Assembly (NCBI GenBank): GCA_958450365.1
Contig: CAUEEP010000917.1
Location: forward strand, 520,001-584,000
Reading direction: 5' to 3'
DNA: 64,000 nt
DNA from: Mesorhabditis belari
Lineage: Eukaryota > Nematoda > Chromadorea > Rhabditida > Rhabditidae
Position 1 is the first letter of the stretch. Every line of letters starts with the position of its first letter. Below, piece by piece: positions 10,527 to 20,430 of the stretch. The notes beneath the pieces were generated by a model that was not told where the DNA came from, ran no database searches, and saw only the letters and a program-made list of their open reading frames with translations. A program made the position numbers and the translations under genes.

Positions 10527-12028
10527 CAAGGTTCTCAACTACCTCTGGATAACTCCGCTTTTCAACCATAATCAGAATGAACATGAAAAATGTCAACCCC
10601 GAGCTATCAAGACAGTAAAAAAACCATTTTAAGCGATATATGAATCCGAAAAAATAAGTTGTTTAATTTTTGACCGTAGAACACAAAAAATGTGAAAAGC
10701 GAAAAGAAACTTCCGCCCACGCTATTAGATGTGAGTGTAATTAGTCTCATTAATGGTTTTCTATAAAGACAACAACGTGGTACAACGCGAGCTCCGCCAC
10801 GATACGCTGACCACCTTCCTCTACTACACTATCGACCACATCAGGCCAAACGTCGAATCGCAGAAGTTCGTGAGATTGTTTTTGGGTTATGATCTAAATG
10901 CTTATGCTTTTGTATAGCCCTTCGAATAAAAACAAAATGTACGACAAGTTAACTTCATCTTGTTTAGCATCAGGCAGTTTCATTATTCTATCAAATTCAT
11001 TATCATTATTCTATCATTATTCTATCAAGGCCTATCGTCAGTACCGACGGATTTGAGCTTCTACACGACACTGATACACTGCCACTGCCTGACTGAGCTC
11101 AGTTCTGTCGCTTAAAATGGAGAGTTTGACAAGCTGTTGATCAGGTAAGTTTTAACTAAGGCTACTGCCTGACGCCAAACAAAAGGAAAAAGAAACAACA
11201 AAACACCTACAGGCCATTTTAGAAAGCTTCACAAAAGCAAAAACATTTAGATCAAAACCTCGAAAAAAACCCCACAAACTTCCGCGATCCGGTTGATATG
11301 GGCGAGAAGTGATGGGCCATAGTGGAATAGAATATAGTGGGGTAGCGTGGTCGGCGCGTCGTGGCTAAGCTCGCCCGAAATACGATGGGTCAGCAGCACC
11401 ATCTCTGCAAAAAAAGATATACAGGTTGGTAAGGGGATATCGTTATAAATAGTAAAAACAGGAAAAAAGAAAGTAAAATAGGCACCCACTCGGGAGGGGC
11501 TTGTAAGATGAATGACTGTTCCGAAAGTTTCGCGCCTTTTTTAGAAAATCAATAGCTGAATATCCTTTCCCTGAAGATACTCGGCTAACTGGCGAAATGC
11601 TCGCTTGCGCATGGGTAATAATAGATTTGCCAATGTTCTGAAGCCGGAGATACGGCGATTTCTGCACCTATTTGTCATCTATCCAATAAAACCAAAAACA
11701 CCCAAATTGATAAATCCTGCGACGGGAATAATCCAAAATGCCTCTGGCAAGGGTGAAAACTACGGCGAACCAGAATCAAAAATCTCATTAATGGTTTTCT
11801 ACAAAGACAACCACGCGGTGCAATTCGAGCTCAACGCGACACGCCAGCCACCCTACTCAAGTCCACTGTCGCCCACCATTCCTCACCCATATCAGTCGCG
11901 TCGCCGAAATGTAGAATTTAGTGAGTTTGTTTTTAAATTATCAAATGAAAATTTTAAAAATTTTTATTTTCCCCAAGAAAAATGCGGTCCCAAGAAAAAT
12001 ATTATGCTAATACAAATACATTAGGGGA
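10527..12028. other. Arm junction region without supported gene
   Basis: From 10,980 to about 11,670 this repeats the sequence that begins the window (CCTATCGTCAGTACCGACGG and following), and the complement occurs at 27,000-27,770. The short open frames here (up to 139 codons at 11,605-12,024) are not conserved as proteins among the copies and are not called. The stretch 11,760-12,020 matches 24,550-24,800 inverted. Confidence 0.6.
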
Positions 12029-14933
12029 TTAAGGTTTCACTTTGGGGCAATCCGGATGATGTCGAACGGCTTTACTTCGGATCAGGGCGTGGGCCTAGAA
12101 ATAAATATTTAAAATTGATTTAAAATTTGAATGAATTATAGTTAAAAAATAAATTAATTTGATATTTAAAATCAAAACTTTATTACAATTAATAAAAAAG
12201 TGCCACCTTTTTCCAGCCAGGCACCTCCCACTTCTCATGAATCGATTGGAATTGAACAACATCACCTTGAAGGCCCGCCATAAGTTCCGTGAGTGCGTCC
12301 GCTCTAAAACGAAATGAGAAGCTAAACGCAAGAAGGATGAAAAAACCTCTCTAGAAAATCTCTCTGGAGGACTTTCAGGAGCTCTTTATCTTTGCCCCAC
12401 GTCGTGAATCGGTCATCAGTGACCACGATACACACAGGCCTGCTACTAAAAATTAATTTCCCTTTATTCATTCACATACAAAAGTTAAAAAACGTTTTCC
12501 ATTAATTCCCAAATTTTTCTTATCACGTATAGAGAACAGACATTTAACGTCGGGTTGTTAAATCCAAAAACCTTACACGTAATACTTCCATCCATTCAGC
12601 TGGCCCAGCACCTTCTCGACTGCCCTAAGACGCAATAAGGAGGCATCATCACGTGGCTCGCCTTTTCCGACGCTAAAATGCAAAAGGTCAATCACACGCA
12701 AGCAGAAACTTACAAATTGAGAGGGTGATCCCTTCCGAACCATCCTGCGTATTGCTTTGCTTTCTGATTTTCAGCCGTGTATACCTAAACACAATTACTC
12801 AAGCAGCCCGAAGTGTTCTCACCACAATCGTCTTCCAGTCCAATTCAGCAATGTCCTTTGCATGTTGACTTTGGCGTTCCACCATACGGAGTTCTTCCGG
12901 TCGCATGTTCACTAAAGATTTTAAATGTTTTAAGTTCATTCTCAAACTAGCCTTCAGATGTTGTTGGCAGCTCCTTCCAAGTCGGGTCGGGAATTGTGTT
13001 GCCAAGTCGGGCGGCTCCGGCGAATTTATCTGCCTAGAAACAAATATTTAAAATTTATTCAAAATTTTAATTAATTAAAGTTAAAAAATAAATTAATTTG
13101 ATATTTAAAATCAAAATTTTATTACAATTAATAAAAAAAGCCACCTGGACATTACCGTATACGTATGCATGGCCCTTCACGTGCTCGAATCGAACTCCAC
13201 CAAGAACATTTTCCATCTTCTCCTTGATTGCAGCTACTCTAAAAGGAAACAAAAAGGTAAATGCAACAAGAATGAACAAACTTGTTCTGCATGTTAGGCG
13301 GGATGTCCTGAGTATCCACTCAAGTAGCTGACCGCGTCCAGACTATCAGTGAAAATGGCGACCGGCTGGCAACTAAAAATTAATTGCGCTTTCGCTTTCA
13401 TTCACATGCAAAATTTAAAAAACCTAAAAATTTAAAATTTTTCTATTATCTCTCGAATTTTTCTTCTCATGTATAGATAACAGATATTTAACGTCGTGTT
13501 GCTAAATAAATAAAAAGCTCACCAATAGTAGTTCGGGTTTATGACCTGCTTCAGTGCTTCTTCGATCGCTGTCAGTTCCACGAGAGTGCTGTTACGCATC
13601 TCCGAGTATGAACTGAGTGGATGGATTCTGGATGGAAAATGCAAAAGGTTAATCACACGCAAACAGAAACATACTTATTGAGAGGATGAGATGTCCCGAA
13701 CCAAACCCCATATCCTTTGTCTCGTTGTTTCTTTTCTCCGGGTTGGTCGATTGCCCCATCCGTATAAATCTAAACACATTTACTCAAGCAACCCGAAGTG
13801 TTCTCACCTTAATTGTGTTCCATTGGAGCTCTGAGAGCACATTTGCATGTCGATCACCTTTCCTCATGAGAGTCAGAATATCCTGCTGCTCTAAAGATTT
13901 TTAATGTTTTAAGTTCATTCTCAAATAAACGACCATGTCTCAACACCAGTACCTTTGTTTTCGCGCCAAATATTATAGCCGAGAATTAATATTATACAAG
14001 ACCAGCGGATAAACACCACTTTCTGGGTTTTCAGTTAAAAACACAGGCGAAAACGAGGCGAAAACATGGTACCAGGCCTATATGTTTTCAAAATTATAAT
14101 CTACGGTTGCTCAAACTAAAAATAATTACGTAGTTGATTCCAACTTTGGAAACAAGTTATTCAGAACTTGCTAATGAGAGCAACATAAAGAAACAATAAC
14201 TTACGCTTTGGAGGCAACAGTCGATTCGGTCCTCCGCTGCCGCCAGCTCCAGAACGTGGAATTTCGAGCTTCTCTGCTAAAACACATTTTGGTAACGGAA
14301 TTCAATATTGCAAACTAATTTTTAGGAAAACAAATTTCTTTTAAACTACATACGGTATATAGTTTATAAAAGGCCCCTCGTCTAAGTTTACTCTCAAACA
14401 AGGACGCATGTCTCAGCACCAGTACTTTTGTGTCTGAGCGCTTGGCTGTCAAATTAAAATCGAAAAGAGAAGTCATTTTTTTGAAATATCAAAGGTATCC
14501 TTAGCATTAGCCAGGGCTTAGAAAACATAGTTCGAAATGAAATAATTGAAAATACCATTGAGATCATTTTGTTCAATCACTTTGTTCTAAGCCCTGCTTA
14601 ATACCAAAATTAAGGGTGATATTTTAAAAAAATGAACCATCCCATCTACTTTAATTTGTAACTCAAACGCGCAGAAACGAAAGTACTTTCGCGGAGATAT
14701 ATGAATTTTTGTTTGAGTGTAAACTGTAAACTATCAAACGCTTCTATAAGTGGGCGGAGGAGGGATTTTGATTAAAGTAAATACGGTAGCCAACGAGAAC
14801 AAAACAAAAGAACTAGCAACTGACCGGGTCCAGATTTGTTGCCGACGATTGGTTTGTCACCATCTCTTTGACCACTCTATAAAAATAGGCACAATAAAGA
14901 AATAGTAAAAAAGTTAACCTTCTTGTTGAAGAA
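12024..14933. repeat. Inner inverted repeat, left arm
   Basis: Reverse complement of about 20,461-24,554. Paired coordinates sum to about 36,550-36,600, drifting with small indels. It contains the broken RNase H gene copy. Homology stops abruptly at 14,933, inside what is exon 1 of the right-hand copy. Divergence is clearly higher than in the outer arms, with codon-sized indels and many replacements in the second RNase H domain. Confidence 0.9.
12029..14933 (-). pseudogene. Tandem RNase H-domain gene, left copy (broken)
   Basis: Mirror of the intact gene at 20,431-24,549. Exons: 14933-14919, 14876-14825, 14276-14205, 13890-13808, 13769-13675, 13627-13523, 13372-13282, 13238-13145, 13033-12952, 12911-12823, 12784-12714, 12672-12577, 12445-12347, 12303-12207 and 12094-12029. 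Two defects are visible. Exon 7 is 91 nt instead of 90: an extra A (GAGTGGATACTCAGG against GAGTGGTACTCAGG) shifts the frame and soon gives a stop in domain 1. Homology also ends at the start of exon 1, so the original ATG is gone and an AG (TTTCTGCAG) now precedes it. The donor after exon 9 is GC (AAG/GCTAGT). Domain 2 is less decayed at its first motif (VYTAEN) than in the right copy (VYIAVN). Confidence 0.85.
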
Positions 14934-15060
14934 CTGCAGAAACAGACAAATGAACAGTGACCATCGAATCCACAAGCCTAAGCCAATGAGGGCAGTAGTC
15001 GTCCTCTTCGCTTGTTGTCAAAGATGACTCCTAAGCGACTAAAAACAGAAATATTCCAAT
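14934..15060. other. Inner palindrome breakpoint
   Basis: At 14,933 the match to the right inner arm stops. Beyond it, the minus strand reads TTTCTGCAG directly before the shared exon sequence, then about 125 bp found nowhere else in the window, then the truncated hAT copy. The change inside an exon marks a rearrangement joint. Confidence 0.7.
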
Positions 15061-15365
15061 ACTTTAACTGGTTTTAACTTCGCAAGCAATAAACTTACCA
15101 TTTTTGTCATGTAGCTTGTGACAGAAAGAAAACGTCTTAGAGCGGACAATCGAAGCAAGGAGTCGTCATCAATTTGTTGAATAACTTGGTACTAAACAGC
15201 ACAACATTATTACTCAAGATGAAAAACTTTACTTGATCCAGAAAAACACACAGCATCGCGAAAGTGGAGTCCCAACGAGTTCCACAATCCAACTGTGGTT
15301 TGTGAGCATCGATTAACCTAAATTAAAAATGTATTTTAAATAACATTAAAGACTAACTGCCCATC
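15061..15365 (-). pseudogene. Third, truncated copy of the hAT-derived fragment
   Basis: Nearly identical to 7130-7432 in the same orientation. It includes the LDCGTRWDSTFAML exon and the following QQIDDDSLLRL exon, but with CACAAACCACAGTTGG where the arm copies read CGCAAACCACGGTTGG. Homology ends at about 15,365. It abuts the broken 5' end of the left RNase H copy at 14,933, so the two may be transcribed as a chimera. Confidence 0.65.
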
Positions 15366-15787
15366 TTTATTCTCGAAATTATATCCTATTTTTATCGAAA
15401 CCCTTTGAAAACCAACTCTGAAAATATGCTCGTTTCGCTTTCTCCATCACTTTTAAGGCTGTGCTGAGTTGATCGTTTGAGAGCGAGTCGAACACTCGAT
15501 GAACGGTCAAGAGAACGAGGGGAGATGAGGAATTTGAGGAGAGATACGTCATGAAACCATTCACCAGACTTTCTGAAGAATAGAATATCTGAGGATTTCC
15601 GGAGACTTCAGTTAGTCTAGGAGGCGGTACTTACAATTAGCCTGGATCAGACCAGGCTAGGTCAAATCTGGACTAGATTCTGGCCGTACTTTGTAGATCT
15701 CACAATAAGCTACACTAACTTGTCCATGATTGGTCACAGATTAAACGCGTAATTCAATCTTAAAGCCAATCTCCGAAATTCTGTCGG
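15366..15787. other. Spacer with 175-bp dispersed repeat
   Basis: Bases 15,590-15,765 (CCGGAGACTTCAGTTAGTCT onward) recur inverted and diverged at 44,636-44,806. A minus-strand open frame of 61 codons (15,379-15,564) opens MNGFMTYLSSNSSSPLVLLT. It may be an exon replaced into the hAT-derived fragment, but no family is recognised. Confidence 0.5.
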
Positions 15788-15837
15788 ATGGCTGGAGTCA
15801 GATCGCTGGAGTCGGATCCAGGCCAGGCAAAATCAGA

Positions 15838-16030
15838 CGACTGGTATAAGCATTTGAATTACCATTTTGATTTCACGGAGAAATCAGATATTTTTCGACG
15901 AAACATTGACTCGAGGAGGGATTGCGTCTACATGTTTGGATCATACACATACACGGATGATATAGATTCCGGAACCACAGAATTTTTCGCTTTCTACATT
16001 GATCCGGAGTCGGAAAAGATGGAGTTTTGA
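15838..16030 (+). pseudogene. F-box-like gene fragment, C-terminal ~60 codons
   Basis: Encodes ...DFTEKSDIFRRNIDSRRD, then VYMFGSYTYTDD and EFFAFYIDPESEKMEF, stop 16028-16030. This matches the last sixth of the F-box-like proteins plus the following 3' region to about 16,360. The remaining five sixths are missing. Sequence upstream (15,590-15,765) is an unrelated repeat that also occurs inverted at 44,636-44,806. Confidence 0.85.
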
Positions 16031-16442
16031 GAGTTTTTTATCGGGTTTGATACAGTTCTAGTGCTTTTGTTATGTCATGATCACATTGTCATTGATTTCA
16101 TCCAATTCATCCATTTTCGACATTGCCTATGCAACTGGGACAGAAGTTGACAAGAATGAATCTTTGTTTCGATATATGATTATTATTTGACAAGGATGTA
16201 TTATTTGTTTCGTATAAAAAATAAAGCTTTATAAATAGCCGAGAAAAAGTGAAATAAAAAAGTTAGCCAAAATAATTTGAATGGGATACGCATCGATTGG
16301 AGCGTTTTCTGAACTCCTTGTCCTCGTAGTTTTCGCACGCCACTTCAAACCGATCGTCACCTTTTGAACGCCCATAATTTTATGGTGGGTTTTTTCGAGT
16401 CGTTGCAGATTTTCTCAAAAAAAACCTTGTTAGCGTGCTTAA

Positions 16443-17660
16443 GTGGAATTGAGGAGCTTTCAGGCACTGGTGGGGCCACTGGAGGTACAACACCAAGCGG
16501 TACTGGGCCAACTGGAGGCACTGGATCAACCTCGGGAGAAACTGGTCGATCGACAGGTGTGCTTATTGAGTGTGCTAGACAAAATTCCTAGTTTTCTGTG
16601 TGTGTTTTGTTTAATGGAGTCAACCATGTTAACTCCAACGCTTTTTTGGTTCGTTTGTCGTTGGCAATTTACGAATTTTGTTCGTAACTCAGCCGAGTTT
16701 GTTTGAAAAACGTTGAATTTGCTTTCATTCGACTCGAAATCAAATTTCCTATCGAATGAAAGCAAATTCAACGTTTTTCAAACAAACCCGGCTAAGATAC
16801 GAGCATTTGTAGATTACCAATAGCAACGAAGCGTAGTAAACGCGGCTGAGTGAAGTGAACGCCTGGAAAGTATTAGATGCCAATTTTGAACTCTTATTGT
16901 GCTATTGGTGTATGAGTTTTGTTATGATTTTGCAAAAATTGCTAACTCTTTTATCCTAAAATCGTTTGCAGTGACTCACTGGGGTGTTTAGGTGGCACAG
17001 AAGCCACAGATCGTACGGGCTCAACCTCTGGGAGGGACTGGAGGCACAACGCCAAGTGGAACAGAAGCTATGGGTAGCACTGGATCAACTTCTGCAGAGA
17101 GTGGTGCAACTGAAGAGACCGGAGGAGCTACAGATCGTACTGGAAAAACGACAACTGCTACAGGAGCCACTGAAGCAACGACAGCTGCGACGGCAGCCAC
17201 TGGAGCAACCGGTTCAACTGGAGAAACCGGAGGATCCACGGTTGCACCGTTTGTCTCACTCGAGCGTCAGTCTTGCGGTGCTGGGTATGTCTAAAAAACC
17301 CAGTCACTCTTTGAAGTGACTGACAAGGAAAAGGCAATAGTAGGATGTGGCCAAATGCATTGTTCAAAAACGAAAAGCAGATTCGGAATCCGCGTGAAAT
17401 TCTGCATCTTTTTCTGAATTCTGAAATTCATGGTTTATGGCTTTTCTCAGCCTACTGTTACCTTTTCCTTGTGAGTTAGGTGTTTAGGTGAAACTGGGGA
17501 AACCGGAGGAACTTAAGGTACAACACCGAGTGCCACAGGTGGTCCGAAGCTACGACTAGAGGCCCAGAAGACATTGGAGCGACTTCATCGGAGACTCGGG
17601 CTACTGGAGAGACTGGAGAAACAACACCAATCGGCCACCGACAAACATGCAAAAGTTTGC
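16443..17660 (+). pseudogene. Thr/Gly-rich repetitive gene, degraded
   Basis: Three exon-like blocks of Gly-Thr-rich triplets. 16,443-16,555 ends before a GTGTGC donor and reads GTGGATGGTTPSGTGPTGGT. 16,992-17,285 starts after TGTTTAG, reads GSTSAESGATEETGGATDRT and ends ...LERQSCGAG before GTATGT. 17,488-17,650 starts after TGTTTAG. Splice sites are in the same relative phase (G/GT). The second block has a frame change near residue 14, and the third has a TAA after GETGETGGT, so the gene is broken. The composition suggests a mucin-like or secreted low-complexity protein, but neither signal peptide nor start was found. It lies in the unique spacer between the inner arms. Confidence 0.55.
16693..16796. 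repeat. Short inverted repeat in intron
   Basis: GTTTGTTTGAAAAACGTTGA at about 16,698 is the reverse complement of TCAACGTTTTTCAAACAAAC at about 16,769. The arms are about 48 bp with a short loop. It lies in the first intron of the Thr/Gly-rich pseudogene. Confidence 0.8.
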
Positions 17661-17879
17661 CGGATTGCCTACATTTCTACATAAGTTGATAAACTTACTT
17701 TTACAAGTCAATAGAAGACCTCACGTCCAGTCCGAGGTCATTCAAGGTATCCCGTTCGTCATCCTCAACTCTGCCACATCTTTTGGATCGAGGTCTTATG
17801 CGATCTTCTTGATCAATTCCAACGAGAAGTCGCCAATTTTCGCCCTTCATTTTTCTTCTCGCTTTCACTTTTGAGTTCG

Positions 17880-19300
17880 CCTCTCAACCGACATTCTCGT
17901 ACCTGAAAATAAAAAGATACCCTTTGTAACATTAAACATTAAAAGCAAATGATATTTCGACTATCAAAAGAGAATCACGATCCTAAAGCGGTTGTTAGAC
18001 AAAATAAAATAGTCCCAAAAGGTCTAAAACTAAACACTTGCAATTCTCGGACAACAAAGATTAAAATCAATAACCTTTAACAAATACCTTTAAAAGCATA
18101 CAACTTCACTCATTCACATCAACACACTCTTTTAACGATTTATTAAGCGCATTCTTTAATTTCAGAGTAGGAAACACAGAAACAAGTTAAATGACATAAA
18201 CACGTTCCACCACTTTTTGATTTTCCCACACCAGTATCTTCCCGATGTGGTGACGGTTGCATTGGAGGAGACTGAAATTTAAAGTGGACCTTCACTCAAA
18301 TTAAACAATAACCTGTGATAATTTCCGCTGAATTTAATTGCATAGCCAACAAATTCAAACTGCTGCCTTGTTGATGGTGGAGGCATTCCGAGAAACCCCG
18401 ACATGCATTGCTCGAAAAGATCCCTAAAACATAGCGTTCGTTGAACAGACTCCAACCCATACTTATAAGCTTGCAACAAAAAGTCACCATTTTTCAACGC
18501 TCAAAGCAATTAGTTGAATCAGGTCCTTGCAAACGAGAAGATGCCCAAAAAAGATCTATTAACATCGTCTCGTTTGAGTTCATCCCCGTTTCTTTTATTT
18601 CTAAACAGCAATACAGTATCGTTCAACTGTTTCATTTACCTTTTGCCAAAACCTCTTCGTCAATTTTCTCTTTTGATTGAACATAGGCTTGGAAAGAAAG
18701 GTGTTTTCTTTCCGAAAAGTCGTCTAACCTTTTCATCCTGAACCTGGCCTAAAAAACACTGAAAATTTAGCTTAAGAACCCTACCTCTAGGACGTTCATG
18801 AGTAGGGGAGAATAACGACTCGATTGAAACGAGTGTGAGAGGCGACTCGATCGACTCGACTTGCTCTGCGTGACGAGCCATGGTGTCGATACGGCGATCT
18901 TTCATGACTTGGTCGTACTCAAATGAACGATTATAATGATGGCTGAATAAAAGAGGTGGTTCCGCCTACAATTTATTTTATTGCAATTACAAAACATTCA
19001 GCGCACCTTTCGACCACTTGCAAAGCTTCCTTGCTCTCACGAATCGCCTCTTAGACTTTGCGAGTCGCTTCTTTCACGCATTCTCTCATCAAAATATGTA
19101 TCCACCAATCCTAAATCAATTCACATTCAAATGAAGCCGATCTTCTCTACCTTGTGAATCTTTCGACTTCATCGGTTTTCCTTGTTGAATTGAAGAACCA
19201 TAAGATGAAAACCGAATTAGCGAAAGACCTCCATTTTGCCTAAAAATAAAGTTTAATTAGATCTACCTAGAGCGGGTTTGATCCAAATAGACGGCCTTAC
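17880..19300. repeat. Third inverted repeat (gene X), left arm
   Basis: Reverse complement of about 25,310-26,745; paired coordinates sum to about 44,565-44,630. Covers gene X and about 400 bp of flank on each side. It is independent of the other two palindromes because its centre is displaced by several kb. Confidence 0.8.
18187..18905 (-). CDS. Gene X, left copy (family not recognised)
   Basis: The last two exons are clear on the minus strand: about 18488-18313 (MKNGDFLLQAYKYGLESVQR, then GFLGMPPPSTRQQFEFVGYA, then IKFSGNYH) and 18271-18187 (LLQCNRHHIGKILVWENQKV, then VERVYVI and stop). They join in frame across a 41-nt intron (GTTATT...TTTCAG). Upstream, 18,905-18,720 encodes RIDTMARHAEQVESIESPLT and LVSIESLFSPTHERPRG, a Ser/Glu-rich stretch before a GTAGGG donor. 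How these parts connect is not settled. I do not recognise the fold. An inverted second copy lies at 25,610-26,408. Confidence 0.45.
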
Positions 19301-19348
19301 TACAGCATTGAAAGCCATCAATTGCCAAGATTCAAGCTCTGACTCGAG

Positions 19349-19613
19349 TCAACTTTTAATCAACCCATTCAAAAACTGACGATTCCTCTTTTGTTGAAAT
19401 GCCTCATCGCAGAGACGCCGAAATTCGTCGAGTGCCTTCATGCCGATAAACGCCGGCAACTCGATGTACTAAATTTAAAAGTTTAATGCCCGCTAACTTA
19501 ACCAATAGACCCTTCAAACACTCAACTGTTCCACTGCATTTTGTTCGGTGATGGATCATCGCGTCGCTGGTGAAGATTTCGAGAGGACATTGCGAGCACC
19601 GGTATTTGACCAT
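19349..19613 (-). CDS. Small zinc-finger protein (CCHC/C2H2-like), possibly partial
   Basis: Two exons, 19613-19503 and 19468-19349, separated by a 34-nt intron (GTTAAG...AAATTTAG), give 76 residues. The N-terminus reads MVKYRCSQCPLEIF, then AMIHHRTKC: C-x2-C, an HH pair and a following C, a short zinc-finger pattern. The second exon, YIELPAFIGMKALDEFRRLC onward, looks helical and ends LNGLIKS with TGA at 19351-19349. An AAATTTAG directly before the ATG means this may be an internal exon of a longer gene extending toward 19,950, where further minus-strand open frames exist. No paralogue is seen in the window. Confidence 0.5.
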
Positions 19614-20430
19614 CTCTAAATTTTAAAATTTAGTCCTTTAGCAATCTTTGACGAAGAGAAACTAAAGTTAACAAAACGAAACAAATTGTTTTTTGTTACG
19701 ATTTTTTTGTCATTTACTGAATCGAAACACCATAAATAGATAATTTTAAAGCAAAGCTTTCAAGAAAATTGCTAAAAACCCACTCAAACGAGTCACCGCT
19801 ATTTGTTCCTTCAAATGTGCGTTGCCGAGGTGGTAAAGGGTGTAACGACTGAGTGTAAAAGTCGCAAAGTCCATACCTGGAAGAAAGTTGAGAACTTTTG
19901 AGCAAAACGAGTGATTCAAATTGAAGAAACAAGTAAACGGGGCCAAAACTCAAGAAAATGCTAGGGATTTGTTCAACTATAGCTGATTCGCGCTAAACTT
20001 TGCTTCAGACGAACGCCAGCTCAAGAACACACGTTTCCACTAATGAATGCATCATTTTCCTACCCATCATCTTTAAACAGTAATGTTTTAAACCTTTTTG
20101 ACTAACAAGAACTCGATTTAGCCGTTCGGTAGTGTCTAATAGGAAAATGTTACAATATTCGGTCTATCAATTGAATATAATTAATTCTACTTTGCAATGT
20201 ATGAAATTCAGCCACTTTTGGCAGGAAAGAATGAAAATATTCAGTTGATTAAATGAATAGCATTAAACTGGCTCAATAAAGTTTATTGCTTTATAAAGTT
20301 TTACGGCCGTTTTTTACTCTAAATTTGCGTACCAGCAAAAATTTGAATTTAAAATTTAGAAAATTTGCATTTAAAATTTAAAGGAGAAAATGTGAAAAAT
20401 ATTTTATTTCATTCATTTGAATTGCTTACA
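19614..20430. other. Spacer upstream of RNase H gene
   Basis: AT-rich. Minus-strand open frames of 66-79 codons at 19,714-19,953 overlap each other in two frames, and neither shows a recognisable domain. The final 130 bases before 20,431 should hold the promoter or 5' end of the RNase H gene. No splice-leader acceptor is obvious. Confidence 0.4.

Larger units (their letters stand above)
1..10930. repeat. Outer inverted repeat, left arm
   Basis: This segment recurs as its reverse complement at 28,470-40,822. In the inner part the coordinates of paired positions sum to 39,410 (for example the F-box gene 9005-10054 with 29356-30405), so the alignment is gap-free there. Farther out the sum drifts (39,419 near 6.0 kb, about 38,968 near 4.2 kb) because tandem arrays differ in length and because of insertions (a SINE here, a Tc1 element in the other arm). 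Spot comparison of noncoding stretches, for example around 8,050 against 31,320, shows identical bases, so duplication or homogenisation is recent. The arm holds a chemoreceptor-like gene, a hAT-derived fragment and an F-box-like gene, all on the minus strand. Confidence 0.93.
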
